Origin: Gammaproteobacteria bacterium
Lineage (GTDB): Bacteria; Pseudomonadota; Gammaproteobacteria; Steroidobacterales; Woeseiaceae
Direction: 5' to 3'
Assembly (NCBI GenBank): GCA_024640305.1
Contig: JAHEFG010000003.1
Span: 62,001-126,000, forward strand
Length of the DNA stretch: 64,000 nt
Numbering within the stretch: the stretch's first letter is position 1; each line of letters opens with the position of its first letter. Made by a program: the position numbers and the translations under genes. The notes under the pieces are model-generated. The model did not search any database, was not told the DNA's origin, and worked only from the letters and a program-made list of their open reading frames with translations. This document shows, piece by piece, positions 9,060 to 17,884 of this stretch.

Positions 9060-9665
9060 TTAGGTGAAAATCGTCATCAGCCGCAGGAATGCGGCTGGTT
9101 CGGTGACGGCCACAAACGCGACCCCGGTAATTGCGCCGCACAGGTGCGCATCGTGATTAATTCGTCCACGCGATTGTGTAGATGCCCAGTACGAGTAGCC
9201 GACGTAGCCCACGGCGAATAGAGCAGCCGGTATCGGTATTGGTATCGGGATAATCATGAGCGTTGTCGTCGGAAAATAAACGATGTAGGCGAACAGCACT
9301 GCAGATATTGCGCCGGACGCACCCAGCGAGGCGTACTCCGGGTTGTCCTTGTGCTTGAAGTAAGTGCAGGAGTGGCTTCCGAGTAAACCCGCAACGTACA
9401 AAATAAGGAAGGGGATGGTGCCCAGGTGATTTTCCAACGGAAACGCGAAGAAATAGAACGTGAACATATTGAATAGCAAGTGCGGGATGTCCGCGTGCAC
9501 GAAGCCGCTCATATAAATAGTGTCGTACTGTTTCTTGCGCAGAAATAAATACGGCCGAAAAAGACATTTGTCGATAATTGTCGGGGAGCCGTAGAGGCCC
9601 AGTAAGCTCGTGCCGATGGTGACCGCCATGATCACGGCCGAGCCGATTTCTCCGTATTCGAACAT
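9060..9665 (-). CDS. Rhomboid family intramembrane serine protease
   Basis: A six-helix membrane protein. With the start used here it has 201 residues. The rhomboid signatures are all present: GFVHADIPHLLFNM in the L1/TM2 region, the catalytic serine in GASGA, and the catalytic histidine in DAHLCG in the last helix. The start is uncertain. An upstream in-frame ATG at 9707 has no ribosome-binding site; the ATG at 9665 has AGGA eleven bases away and gives an N-terminus that begins just before the first helix, so it is preferred. An Ile-Pro run (IPIPIPIP) occurs between helices and is encoded by a short tandem repeat. Substrates are unknown. Confidence 0.85.
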   Translation of the reverse strand: MFEYGEIGSAVIMAVTIGTSLLGLYGSPTIIDKCLFRPYLFLRKKQYDTIYMSGFVHADIPHLLFNMFTFYFFAFPLENHLGTIPFLILYVAGLLGSHSCTYFKHKDNPEYASLGASGAISAVLFAYIVYFPTTTLMIIPIPIPIPAALFAVGYVGYSYWASTQSRGRINHDAHLCGAITGVAFVAVTEPAAFLRLMTIFT

Positions 9666-9760
9666 TTCGTTACACATCCTGCTTCGACTGCATTCGGCGC
9701 TCAACATAGCAGATATGATGAGAAATCAGTACGATCAGGCGAGATAAGAAAGGAGCTCGC

Positions 9761-10654
9761 ATGCTTAGTCGACGAAAGTTTCTGAATGCGGCAACTGCCG
9801 CATCACTCGTAGCAGTTTCACCTGCCACTCTTCTTGCAGAGCAGCGTCTGTTGCCGACGCGGCCAATTCCTGCCAGTGGCGAAGCACTGCCAATTATCGG
9901 TATGGGGACGTCAGCTGCGTTTCGGTCTGGAGATCGTGAAGCCTCCTGGAATGTGATGAGTCCGTTTCAGGATCATGGTTCGCGATACATCGATGTTTCG
10001 GGCGCGGCTCGTTTTGTTGTGGCCGATATTGCTCGAGAAAAAGGGCGGACGAGAGACGTCTTTCTTGGTAGCTATTTCTCGGCGGCAGATGATGTGCGTT
10101 CTCGAGCTGATGCGGCACGACTACTCGAGACAAGCGGCAAGAAGTCCCTGGATCTTATGCATGCCTATCCCGAAAATGCCGTGCCGAACTGGGAGGTCAT
10201 GACGCGCTGGAAGGCGGATGGTTTGACGCGACATATCGGCGTCGCCAGGCACAGCAGCCAGCACTACGATGCGATGATGGGGCTTATGAAAACGGGCACC
10301 GTCGATTTCCTGCAGGTCAACTACTCACTGCTCGAGACACAGGCCGCGGATCGCATCCTGCCGATGGCAATGGACAAAGGTGTCGCCGTAACGATTAACA
10401 GGCCGTTTATCAACGGCGACTACTTCAAGACCGTGCGTGGCCGGGAACTACCGGCGTGGGCCGCAGATTTCGATTGCGAAAGCTGGGCGCAGTTTTCCCT
10501 GAAATACATTCTTGCTCATCCGGCGGTGACCTGCGTACTGACTGAAACGGCGAATCCGAAACATGCACTGGATAATCTGGGTGCTGGCTTCGGTCGGATG
10601 CCCGATGAGCGGGAGCGCGAAAGAATGCTTTCGCTGATCAAATCATTTGCATGA
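9761..10654 (+). CDS. Tat-exported aldo/keto-reductase-like protein lacking catalytic residues
   Basis: A 297-residue protein with a twin-arginine signal (SRRKFLN at residues 3-9 followed by a hydrophobic, alanine-rich stretch), so export as a folded protein is expected. The mature part has an aldo/keto reductase fold pattern: LPIIGMGT near the N-terminus, YIDVSG at 76-81, a DLMHAYP segment with H134, and a C-terminal half typical of the barrel. Of the catalytic tetrad Asp-Tyr-Lys-His, D78 and H134 are kept, but the Tyr position is A83 and the Lys position is Y105. It is therefore unlikely to be a normal NADPH-dependent reductase. Shine-Dalgarno AAAGGAG precedes the ATG. It follows the rhomboid gene divergently and appears to be monocistronic. 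Confidence 0.8.
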   Translation: MLSRRKFLNAATAASLVAVSPATLLAEQRLLPTRPIPASGEALPIIGMGTSAAFRSGDREASWNVMSPFQDHGSRYIDVSGAARFVVADIAREKGRTRDVFLGSYFSAADDVRSRADAARLLETSGKKSLDLMHAYPENAVPNWEVMTRWKADGLTRHIGVARHSSQHYDAMMGLMKTGTVDFLQVNYSLLETQAADRILPMAMDKGVAVTINRPFINGDYFKTVRGRELPAWAADFDCESWAQFSLKYILAHPAVTCVLTETANPKHALDNLGAGFGRMPDERERERMLSLIKSFA

Positions 10655-10760
10655 TGCGGTGCAATAAAATCGCAGAAAATTCATGCGCTACGCGGCAATT
10701 TCATTGAATTGGGCGTCAATTAGATGAAACCTTTGCCGCTGGTCGTGCATCAAAGTAACG

Positions 10761-10777
10761 TACAATATATTTATACT
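10761..10777 (+). promoter_or_regulatory. AT-rich -10-like segment before the TPR gene
   Basis: The 148-base gap upstream of the TPR/TolB_N gene contains two overlapping -10-like hexamers, TACAAT (10761-10766) and TATACT (10772-10777), 25 to 40 bases before the ATG. No good -35 hexamer is found at 16-18 bases, so this is a weak call. Confidence 0.25.
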
Positions 10778-10802
10778 GACCGAACACGACAGAGCGCATC
10801 GA

Positions 10803-13004
10803 ATGCCCCTGATTGCTGAACTCCGACGCCGAAATGTTTTCCGCGTAGCGGCGGCCTACCTGGTCGTTGGCTGGCTGCTAACGGAGGTTCTGACCACCAT
10901 CTTGCCTACACTGGGTGCCCCGAACTGGGCGGCGCGGGCGGTAATTCTGACGTTCGCGTTCGGGTTTATTCCGGCCGTCGTACTTTCTTGGATCTTCGAG
11001 CTGACGCCGGAAGGTATAAAACGGGAGCATGAAGTCGATCGCAGTGACTCCGTTACCAGCAAGACTGGCAGGAAACTCGATTACATCACTATCGCAGGCG
11101 TCATCTTTGCAGTGGTGTTCTTCGGCTTCTTCAGTGCGAGAACGGCAGACGATGAACCGCCGGTCGTCATAGCCAGCGACGCATCCGTTGCTGTCTTGCC
11201 GTTCGTCAATATGTCGGATGACAAGGACAACGAGTACTTCTCCGACGGCCTTACGGAAACGCTGTTGCACATGCTCGCCCAGGTCCCCGACCTGAAGGTC
11301 GCAGCTCGGACGTCGAGTTTCGCGTTCAAGGATCAGAATCGAAGCGTGCAGGACATCGCCCAGGCGCTCGGTGTTGCCCATGTGTTGGAGGGCAGCGTGC
11401 AGCGGGTGGGTGACCGGGTTCGAATAACGGCACAGCTCATTCGAGCTGCGGATGGTTTTCACGTTTGGTCGTCAAGCTACGATCGAACGCTTGACGATAT
11501 CTTTGGCATTCAGGACGAGATAGCTGAAAAAGTTGGCACGTCATTGTCCACATCACTACTCGGAGCACCGAGCAAAGAGATGTTTGCCGGCGTTACGACC
11601 ACGAACTCCGATGCCTATGATCTCTACCTGCAGGCATTGAAAGAGCGAGCGACGTTTTCCTACGGGGGCCTGCAGGCGGCTGAACGCCTGCTCAAAGGTG
11701 CCCTTACGATTGACCCGGACTTCATGGACGCCAAGAGCGAGCTTGCGGTCAACTATATCCACCAGGTTGAGACCGGGTTGATGGATGAACAGTCGACCTA
11801 CCCCGAAATAATCGCCATCGTTGACCAGGTGCTTGCGGTTCGGCCGGATGATGTGGTGGCACAGGCCGTACGAGTTTTCGGTGCTGCGATGATTCGGGCG
11901 AACGCCGGTGAATTGACCGCGCTTACTGAAATCGAGGGAGAGCTTGAGGACATCGTGGCCAGCGCCCCTGGTGTACTGTATCCCCGCGTGCTGCTCGTGC
12001 GGGCATACAAGAGTGCGACCAAGTTAGACGAATCGCTGGTGGTTCTGGAAGATGCGCTGGAACGTGATCCATTCAATCCGGCAATACACTACGAGCTCGG
12101 CACTTTGCACATGATGCGCCGAGATTGGGACGCAGCCCAGGCGTCACTTGAAAAGTCTCTTGAGATTGAACCTGCGCAACCGAACGCCTACATCAGCCTG
12201 GCCGGTATTGCGTTGCATAATGGGGACGCGGTCAGCTACGTGCAGTATTCGCTAAAAGCCGTTGAGGTTGATCCTTCAGACCATGAACTGCACGGGTTTT
12301 TGGCTGGGTTTCTTTATCAACTTGGTCTTGTCGAAGAGGGTGACGATTTTCGTAATCGTGTAATGGCGATAGCGCCGACCAGCGAAGTCGCATACCGGCT
12401 GAACTTGTTGCGGGCGATCAGCCTCGGTGATACCGATGCGAGCCTTGCTGCTGCGAGACTGGCGGTTGAGGACGATATCGATGACCGCCGCTTCGCTTAC
12501 GGGGGTGCGGTGCAGTACCTGCTAAGGGCCGCAGCTCGCTCCGGAACCTATGAACAGGAAGCCGCGTTCCTGGAGGAGCACGCGCCAGGTATTCTCGATG
12601 TTTATGAGGAATCGCTGCCGCCGAAATACAAGGGTGTTCAATTCAACGCTTTCGATGCCTGGTACGTTATCCTGCCAAGGGATGAAATGATAAATCGACT
12701 GGATACGTTGCTGGAATTTGCAGTTGCCAACGGTTTCAAGTCAGAGCAACAGCCCAATGCCCAATTGGCTATTTTGGCGCTTCGTGGTGAAGTGCAGGAG
12801 GCAATCAAAATCGGGCTCAGCGACGTGTTCGTCGGCTCCGTTGCCGAGCGGCTGAACTGGCGACAAACCTATACTCAGCCACAGTATGAGGCCATCATTG
12901 CGGATCCCGAGGTTCAGGCGGCGTTAAAGCGCTGGGAAGACGAAGAGGAAGTAATGAGAGGACAGGTGCAAACGTACCTGGCCGATATTCACGCATCGAC
13001 CTAG
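10803..13004 (+). CDS. Membrane-anchored TolB_N-like/TPR protein
   Basis: A 733-residue protein. The N-terminus (RRRNVFRVAAAYLVVGW) leads into two membrane helices at roughly residues 15-35 and 43-65, with a third near 93-112. Residues about 120-260 contain the domain often found with CadC and adenylate-cyclase-like regulators: SVAVLPFVNMS, YFSDGLTETLL, GVAHVLEGSVQRVGDRVRITAQLI. From about 265 to the end it is helical with tetratricopeptide-type repeats, for example NPAIHYELGTLHMMRRDW and QPNAYISLAGIALHNGD. Unlike CadC relatives, no winged-helix DNA-binding domain or cyclase domain is present. The function is not known; a periplasmic scaffold or sensor is the likeliest role. It is transcribed alone and ends at a shared intergenic terminator region. 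Confidence 0.78.
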   Translation: MPLIAELRRRNVFRVAAAYLVVGWLLTEVLTTILPTLGAPNWAARAVILTFAFGFIPAVVLSWIFELTPEGIKREHEVDRSDSVTSKTGRKLDYITIAGVIFAVVFFGFFSARTADDEPPVVIASDASVAVLPFVNMSDDKDNEYFSDGLTETLLHMLAQVPDLKVAARTSSFAFKDQNRSVQDIAQALGVAHVLEGSVQRVGDRVRITAQLIRAADGFHVWSSSYDRTLDDIFGIQDEIAEKVGTSLSTSLLGAPSKEMFAGVTTTNSDAYDLYLQALKERATFSYGGLQAAERLLKGALTIDPDFMDAKSELAVNYIHQVETGLMDEQSTYPEIIAIVDQVLAVRPDDVVAQAVRVFGAAMIRANAGELTALTEIEGELEDIVASAPGVLYPRVLLVRAYKSATKLDESLVVLEDALERDPFNPAIHYELGTLHMMRRDWDAAQASLEKSLEIEPAQPNAYISLAGIALHNGDAVSYVQYSLKAVEVDPSDHELHGFLAGFLYQLGLVEEGDDFRNRVMAIAPTSEVAYRLNLLRAISLGDTDASLAAARLAVEDDIDDRRFAYGGAVQYLLRAAARSGTYEQEAAFLEEHAPGILDVYEESLPPKYKGVQFNAFDAWYVILPRDEMINRLDTLLEFAVANGFKSEQQPNAQLAILALRGEVQEAIKIGLSDVFVGSVAERLNWRQTYTQPQYEAIIADPEVQAALKRWEDEEEVMRGQVQTYLADIHAST

Positions 13005-13009
13005 CGGGC

Positions 13010-13041
13010 AAAAAAAAGCCCCGCACCTTGCGATGCGGGGC
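13010..13041 (-). terminator. Intrinsic terminator for the 13059-14954 lipoprotein gene
   Basis: On the minus strand an 8-base-pair perfect GC-rich stem (GCCCCGCA with TGCGGGGC, loop of 8) is followed by a run of eight U. It starts about 18 bases beyond the stop of the lipoprotein gene. The same hairpin lies just after the convergent TPR gene, but on that strand the A run precedes the stem, so it is a canonical terminator only for minus-strand transcripts. Confidence 0.85.
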
Positions 13042-13058
13042 AGGCGGGGGCGCTGGAG

Positions 13059-14954
13059 CTAGGGCTCCAGTAAATAGACACCAAGTTTGTAAGCGTTAAA
13101 CGTGTTTGTATCGACGTCGTACCTGCCGTAGGCGTACATTGATCGCGCTGTCGTAGAACCATTCAGGCTCAAGCCGAGGTCATCGACGAAGTCTCCCCAA
13201 TCCGAGTACTGCCGCAGGCTGTCTGTCGTCTTGATTACGAACAGCATGCGGTCGCTCTCGCGCGGGACGATCGTCGTGTTTGCAGGAAGCGACGTCAGAT
13301 CGATGAGGACCGGGCCTTGCCTGATGTAGTGGCGAATGCCGATGTCAGCGTTTTGGTTGTCGAGTACCAAACCGTCGATACCAATACTGGTGAACGGTGC
13401 AACGGTGCCGTCAGCACCCCAACCGACACCCAATGCACTGCGAACGTCCGAGTAGTCGACGACGCTGCGTCCCGTGAAATCAGGTGGCGCCATGCCGAAT
13501 GCAGTCGGGAAACCCCATGCAACGATAGGCTGGCCGGTCGAGAAGTCGGCCAATGTCAGGTTGTCGGTGCGCACCTCGTAATTTTCCGGGTCAGCATCGA
13601 GACCTTGCGACGGCCCTGTGCCGGCGAAGTCGAAGATCGCAACACGTCGGTGATCGATAGAGTGCAGCGTAATGTCTGTCTGACCGGGCACTACCGTATT
13701 GACGATGCCCGACAGGTGGGTAACGTGCATGCGCACTGCGCCTTCGGTGGCGTCAAACAGTATCTGTGGCGCCAGGGCATCGCTGCTTGCCGTTGGCTGG
13801 TTGCCACGAATCGTGACGCGCTGGCCAATTGACAGTGCGTCGATGCTCAGGCTCGAAAGCCGGTAGCCGTCTTTGAATACCCTGGTATTCGGTCCGACCT
13901 CAACAACGACATCGTCGTGGAAATGCACGCGGCGATCGACGCTCACAGCGTGCGGGATAATCGTCGCGCCGCGTATCGTCAGGAAGTTGCCGTCACGCTT
14001 GATGATGTTGCCGACTATGGCATCCCGGTCGTGGCCCGGTACGCTCGACCCAGCGAGCACGAGATCCGCCGTGAAGCTACGGTCAGCCACAGTCAAGGTG
14101 CCTTTCGCGACGGTCGGAGTGCCCCGGCCGGCGGCACCCAGCGCCCGCAAACCTTCCGTACCAACGAACATTTCGTCGTTGACTTCAAACTCGGTCGTAT
14201 CGGTCACGTTGACAGTGAATTTGCCGAAGTCACCGGCACGATCGTGGAAAGGTCGAACGGCGATGGTGTAACTCATGCCGGCTTCATTAACTTCGACGAG
14301 TGGTCCGCGAACGCGAATATCTTTTGCGTCGACCGGGTGCACCTCGGCGACAATAAATTGCTCGGCAACGGCTGTAGCCGGAGTCGGGGCAATGTCGACT
14401 ACGTGCGATGCTTCAAGATCGAAGTCCAGTTGCAGGAAATGCGCGCGGCGCTTCGTAACAGCCAGCCGGTCGCGATCGGACAAGACGATCTTGAGATCGG
14501 TTTGTCCCAGCGGCGTGCCGGCACTGTCGGTTACGATGGCTTCCTTGGCGACATTCGCTTCCTCAACAAAGATCTCGGCATCGGTGTAGTCGAGGCGAAT
14601 GGTGCCAGCAACATAGACGGCAGGTGGAATAGCCGCAGCCGTTACCAGTTCGGTGACATCAACATAATCCGTAAAGTTGATGCGCGTTTTGCGAGGCATT
14701 ACTTCAACGACTCGCCCGTTCGCCGTTTCCAGAGTCAGTGACAGGACGTCAACGGTATAGTTAAGAAAATCGCCATCGGCGTCCGTGAACCCGACGAGAA
14801 CAGTGCCGCATTCGTCAAACGTCGCGGCATTGGCTGGGTCGCAGGAGGCGACTGGAAATGGGCCGGATGCCGCTGTACCGGCACCGCCGCTGCAGCCTGT
14901 AAGTATCAGGGCTGTCAGCAGTGCCGCTGCGCGCCCAATCGTTGTGAATTTCAT
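13059..14954 (-). CDS. Large secreted lipoprotein of unrecognised family
   Basis: A 631-residue protein. The start is set at 14954 rather than the upstream ATG at 14975 because AAGGAG sits six bases before this ATG and the signal peptide then begins correctly. The lipobox LTGC gives lipidated C21. The rest is rich in beta-strand-like and Asp/Thr-rich sequence. Residues about 45-150 (VLVGFTDADGDFLNYTVDVLS onward) resemble the DUF4382-like module of bacterial lipoproteins; the middle has several GxIxxxxGxxLTIRG-like units that recall DUF5666 barrels. These assignments are by eye only. It is probably a surface or periplasmic structural protein. It is divergent from the GGDEF/EAL gene and ends at a strong terminator. 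Confidence 0.72.
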   Translation of the reverse strand: MKFTTIGRAAALLTALILTGCSGGAGTAASGPFPVASCDPANAATFDECGTVLVGFTDADGDFLNYTVDVLSLTLETANGRVVEVMPRKTRINFTDYVDVTELVTAAAIPPAVYVAGTIRLDYTDAEIFVEEANVAKEAIVTDSAGTPLGQTDLKIVLSDRDRLAVTKRRAHFLQLDFDLEASHVVDIAPTPATAVAEQFIVAEVHPVDAKDIRVRGPLVEVNEAGMSYTIAVRPFHDRAGDFGKFTVNVTDTTEFEVNDEMFVGTEGLRALGAAGRGTPTVAKGTLTVADRSFTADLVLAGSSVPGHDRDAIVGNIIKRDGNFLTIRGATIIPHAVSVDRRVHFHDDVVVEVGPNTRVFKDGYRLSSLSIDALSIGQRVTIRGNQPTASSDALAPQILFDATEGAVRMHVTHLSGIVNTVVPGQTDITLHSIDHRRVAIFDFAGTGPSQGLDADPENYEVRTDNLTLADFSTGQPIVAWGFPTAFGMAPPDFTGRSVVDYSDVRSALGVGWGADGTVAPFTSIGIDGLVLDNQNADIGIRHYIRQGPVLIDLTSLPANTTIVPRESDRMLFVIKTTDSLRQYSDWGDFVDDLGLSLNGSTTARSMYAYGRYDVDTNTFNAYKLGVYLLEP

Positions 14955-15142
14955 GCGTCTCTCCTTGGTTTGCATCAGTCCGTTGCATAGTTGAACAACG
15001 CTGGTATCGGAAAATGGTTGACGCTGCGGGCGCGAATGCAGGTTTCTGTGAAATTTGGAGTTACCAGAATGTAAAAAAAACAGCGACTTAGCTTGTATTC
15101 CTGACTCAACATGTCACAATTCTTTCCCGTCTATATGAAGGA

Positions 15143-17821
15143 TTGCGCACGGGTTACCAGCATTTGACAAATCCACCAGACAGCAGTGGAACCAGCAGTG
15201 TTCGTCACCGCAGACCGCGGGCCGGTACGCGCACACGCGGCGCTGCCGATGCCCTACAGACCAAGATCGCCGTAGGCGTTCTGAATCTCGACGCCAGCAA
15301 CTACCAGCAACAACTACAGGCCAATATCGGAGAATTGCCCGATGCGGCTGGTTGTGATGCTGCATTTGTTGCTTTGCTAAGCGACGACGGCGTGCGTCTC
15401 GAAACTGTCATTTCCGAGAGCAGCGGTTTCGCCCAGTGTAAGGCCGAGGTCCTGAGTGGTGAGGCGATGGATTCATGGCCCTGGTTGCGCGAGCGCCTCG
15501 GTCACCTCAAGGTTATTGAGGTAGCCGATACGCTCAAGGGCCCCAGGTCGTCCAAGATTGAGCTCGAACGCCTGGCCGAATTGCACATTGGTTCGGTGCT
15601 CATGATCGGGTTCTCGGTCAATGGCGAGATTGCCGGGTTTCTGGCGCTTGCGAACGAACATCCGGTCGAATCGTGGGATGCGAATCTGCATCTGCTACTT
15701 AAGCTGATTGGTGCTTCGCTGGCGTCAGGTCTCGAACGTATTCGTGACCGCAGCCTTCTCGATGAAATGAATCAGCGCAATGAACTCGTTGCGGCGACTG
15801 CCAACGATGGCATTTGGGATTTCGACGGCGAGTCAAAACGCATCAATTTGTCACGGCGCTGGAGAGCCATGCTCGGTTACAGCATCGACGATGAGGACGT
15901 GCTGCTGGATTGGTATCACCTCGTGCATCCAACTGACATGGCCCGCGTTCAAACGAGAATGCGGGAGCACCTCGAAGGCAAGTCACAGTTCTTCGAATCT
16001 GTTCATCGTATGAAGCACCAGAACGGTGATTGGCGCTGGATGAGCAGCCGTGCCAAGGCAATCCTGGATGAAAACGGCCGCCTGATCAGGCTGCTGGGCG
16101 TCGAAGTTGATATTACGGAGCGAAAACTTTATGAGGAAGCGCTTTTCCGCGAAAAGGAGAGTGCCCAGATAACGTTGCAGTCTATTGGCGATGGCGTTAT
16201 TACCACCGATTCGCGGTGCCAAGTTGAATACATCAATCCTGTTGCAGAGGATCTGACGGGGTGGAAGGTTGACGACGCGAGCGGCAGGCCTATTGACGAG
16301 ATTTTCCGCGGCTTTCACGAAGAAACCTGCGAGCCACTCGAAAACCCGTTGTCAGTTTCGATACGCCGTGATCGTGCTATCAAGTCAGTAAGACCGACTT
16401 TGTTGATTCGTCGCGATGGCAATGAGCTGTACATCGAGAGCACAGCATCACCGATTCGTGATGGTAAGGGTAATGTTACTGGCGGTGTGCTTGTCTTCCA
16501 TGATGTTAGTGAGTCGCGCGAACTTAATCGTCGCCTGAGTTATCACGCAAGCCATGACATTCTGACCGGGCTGGTTAATCGCCGTGAGTTTGAGAACCGT
16601 CTTGAGCGTGCGTTGAAGAGCGCCAAAGCCAGAGAAACGTCCTATGCGCTTTGTTACCTCGATTTGGATCAATTCAAAATCGTCAATGATTCTTGCGGCC
16701 ACAGCGCAGGTGACGCATTACTCGGTCAACTTGGGGCTTTGCTCAAATCGAAGATTCGCTGGCGGGATACGCTAGCGCGTCTCGGTGGCGATGAGTTCGG
16801 TGTATTGCTCGAGAGTTGTTCCCTTGACGAAGCGATGCAGGCAGCCGAGGCGCTGCGAGTCGCTATCGGTGAGTACAAGTTCATGTGGGACGAGCGCAGC
16901 TTCCGCCTCGGCGTTAGCATTGGTGTTGTGCCAATTGTTGCAGAGAATGAGGATGTTGCGGCGTTGGTCAGCGCCGCTGATAGTGCTTGTCAGGCCGCAA
17001 AAGAAGCCGGCCGTAACCGTATTCACAGTTTTCAGGAAAACGACATTGACCTTATGCGTCGACGTCGCGAGATGCAGTGGGCGGCACGAATCAATAACGC
17101 GCTGGAAGAAAATCGCTTCGAATTATTCCGCCAGACCATTCAGCCGTTACAGGCTGATGAAGAGGGTGCGCACTATGAGATTTTGCTGCGCATGCGCGAT
17201 GAGACGGGCGGTATTATCTCGCCAGGGTTGTTTATCGAGGCGGCCGAGCGTTACGGCATTACACCCAATATTGATCGCTGGGTGATACGCAGTGCTTTTC
17301 GTTGGTTAGTCTCCGAGGCGGATGAGCGTGAAAGGCTGGCACTGTGCTCGATTAATCTGTCTGGCCAGAGTTTTGGCGATGAGAAGTTTTTGCCCTTCGT
17401 CGTTGATCAGTTCCAGATGAGCGGTATCGACGCGACGAAAATTTGTTTCGAAATTACGGAAACAGCTGCGATCGCAAGTTATTCGCAGGCGAATCGATTT
17501 ATTAATGCACTGAAAGAACTGGGTTGTAAGTTCGCGCTTGACGACTTTGGAACCGGGTTGTCTTCGTTCGGCTACCTTAAGCACTTTCCGGTCGACTTTC
17601 TCAAGATCGATGGCAGCTTTGTAAAAGAGATCTTGCACGACCCCATCGATCGCGAAATGGTGCGTTCGATCAACGAGATCGGGCACCTGACCGGCAAGCA
17701 GACTATTGCGGAGTTTGCCGAGAACGAAGAGATCATCACGATGCTTCGCGGCATGGGCATTGACTATGCCCAGGGTTATGGCGTTTCCGAACCCAAGCGC
17801 GTTACCCGCGCAGTTGCCTGA
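15143..17821 (+). CDS. GAF-PAS-PAS-GGDEF-EAL cyclic-di-GMP turnover protein
   Basis: An 892-residue protein without membrane helices. Residues about 40-200 look like a GAF sensor domain, 210-330 and 335-455 are PAS/PAC domains (LLGVEVDITERK, GVLVFHDVSE), and 470-630 is a GGDEF domain with an intact GGDEF at 548-552, so diguanylate cyclase activity is plausible. The last 230 residues form an EAL domain with DDFGTG at 800-805 and a late EFAEN motif; the signature EAL itself reads EIL at 679-681, with the metal-binding Glu kept. Both activities are therefore possible. The start is uncertain: the frame opens after a stop at 15089 and has no ATG before residue 100; TTG 15143 with an AAGGA directly next to it is used here. 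Confidence 0.83.
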   Translation: MRTGYQHLTNPPDSSGTSSVRHRRPRAGTRTRGAADALQTKIAVGVLNLDASNYQQQLQANIGELPDAAGCDAAFVALLSDDGVRLETVISESSGFAQCKAEVLSGEAMDSWPWLRERLGHLKVIEVADTLKGPRSSKIELERLAELHIGSVLMIGFSVNGEIAGFLALANEHPVESWDANLHLLLKLIGASLASGLERIRDRSLLDEMNQRNELVAATANDGIWDFDGESKRINLSRRWRAMLGYSIDDEDVLLDWYHLVHPTDMARVQTRMREHLEGKSQFFESVHRMKHQNGDWRWMSSRAKAILDENGRLIRLLGVEVDITERKLYEEALFREKESAQITLQSIGDGVITTDSRCQVEYINPVAEDLTGWKVDDASGRPIDEIFRGFHEETCEPLENPLSVSIRRDRAIKSVRPTLLIRRDGNELYIESTASPIRDGKGNVTGGVLVFHDVSESRELNRRLSYHASHDILTGLVNRREFENRLERALKSAKARETSYALCYLDLDQFKIVNDSCGHSAGDALLGQLGALLKSKIRWRDTLARLGGDEFGVLLESCSLDEAMQAAEALRVAIGEYKFMWDERSFRLGVSIGVVPIVAENEDVAALVSAADSACQAAKEAGRNRIHSFQENDIDLMRRRREMQWAARINNALEENRFELFRQTIQPLQADEEGAHYEILLRMRDETGGIISPGLFIEAAERYGITPNIDRWVIRSAFRWLVSEADERERLALCSINLSGQSFGDEKFLPFVVDQFQMSGIDATKICFEITETAAIASYSQANRFINALKELGCKFALDDFGTGLSSFGYLKHFPVDFLKIDGSFVKEILHDPIDREMVRSINEIGHLTGKQTIAEFAENEEIITMLRGMGIDYAQGYGVSEPKRVTRAVA

Positions 17822-17833
17822 TACCCAGAACTT

Positions 17834-17867
17834 AAAAAAGCCCCCGCCAGCGATGCCGGCGAGGGCT
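17834..17867 (-). terminator. Intrinsic terminator after the PuuD-like gene
   Basis: Minus-strand reading gives a GC-rich hairpin (GCCC..CGCC paired with GGCG.GGGC, with single bulges, loop near 17850-17855) followed by six U. It lies 17 bases past the stop at 17885. It also falls between convergent genes, right after the GGDEF/EAL gene, but the U tract favours the minus strand. Confidence 0.75.
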
Positions 17868-17884
17868 CATTCAGCTTTGGCTGG

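Noticed and set aside
9220..9260. Short tandem repeat in the rhomboid gene considered as a regulatory or phase-variable tract
   Set aside because: It is a short imperfect run encoding Ile-Pro in a loop; the unit is 6 or 12 bases and keeps the frame, so it would not switch the gene on and off.
13917..14741. 274-codon plus-strand open frame
   Set aside because: Antisense to the large lipoprotein gene, which has a proper signal peptide, ribosome-binding site and terminator. The plus frame has none of these.
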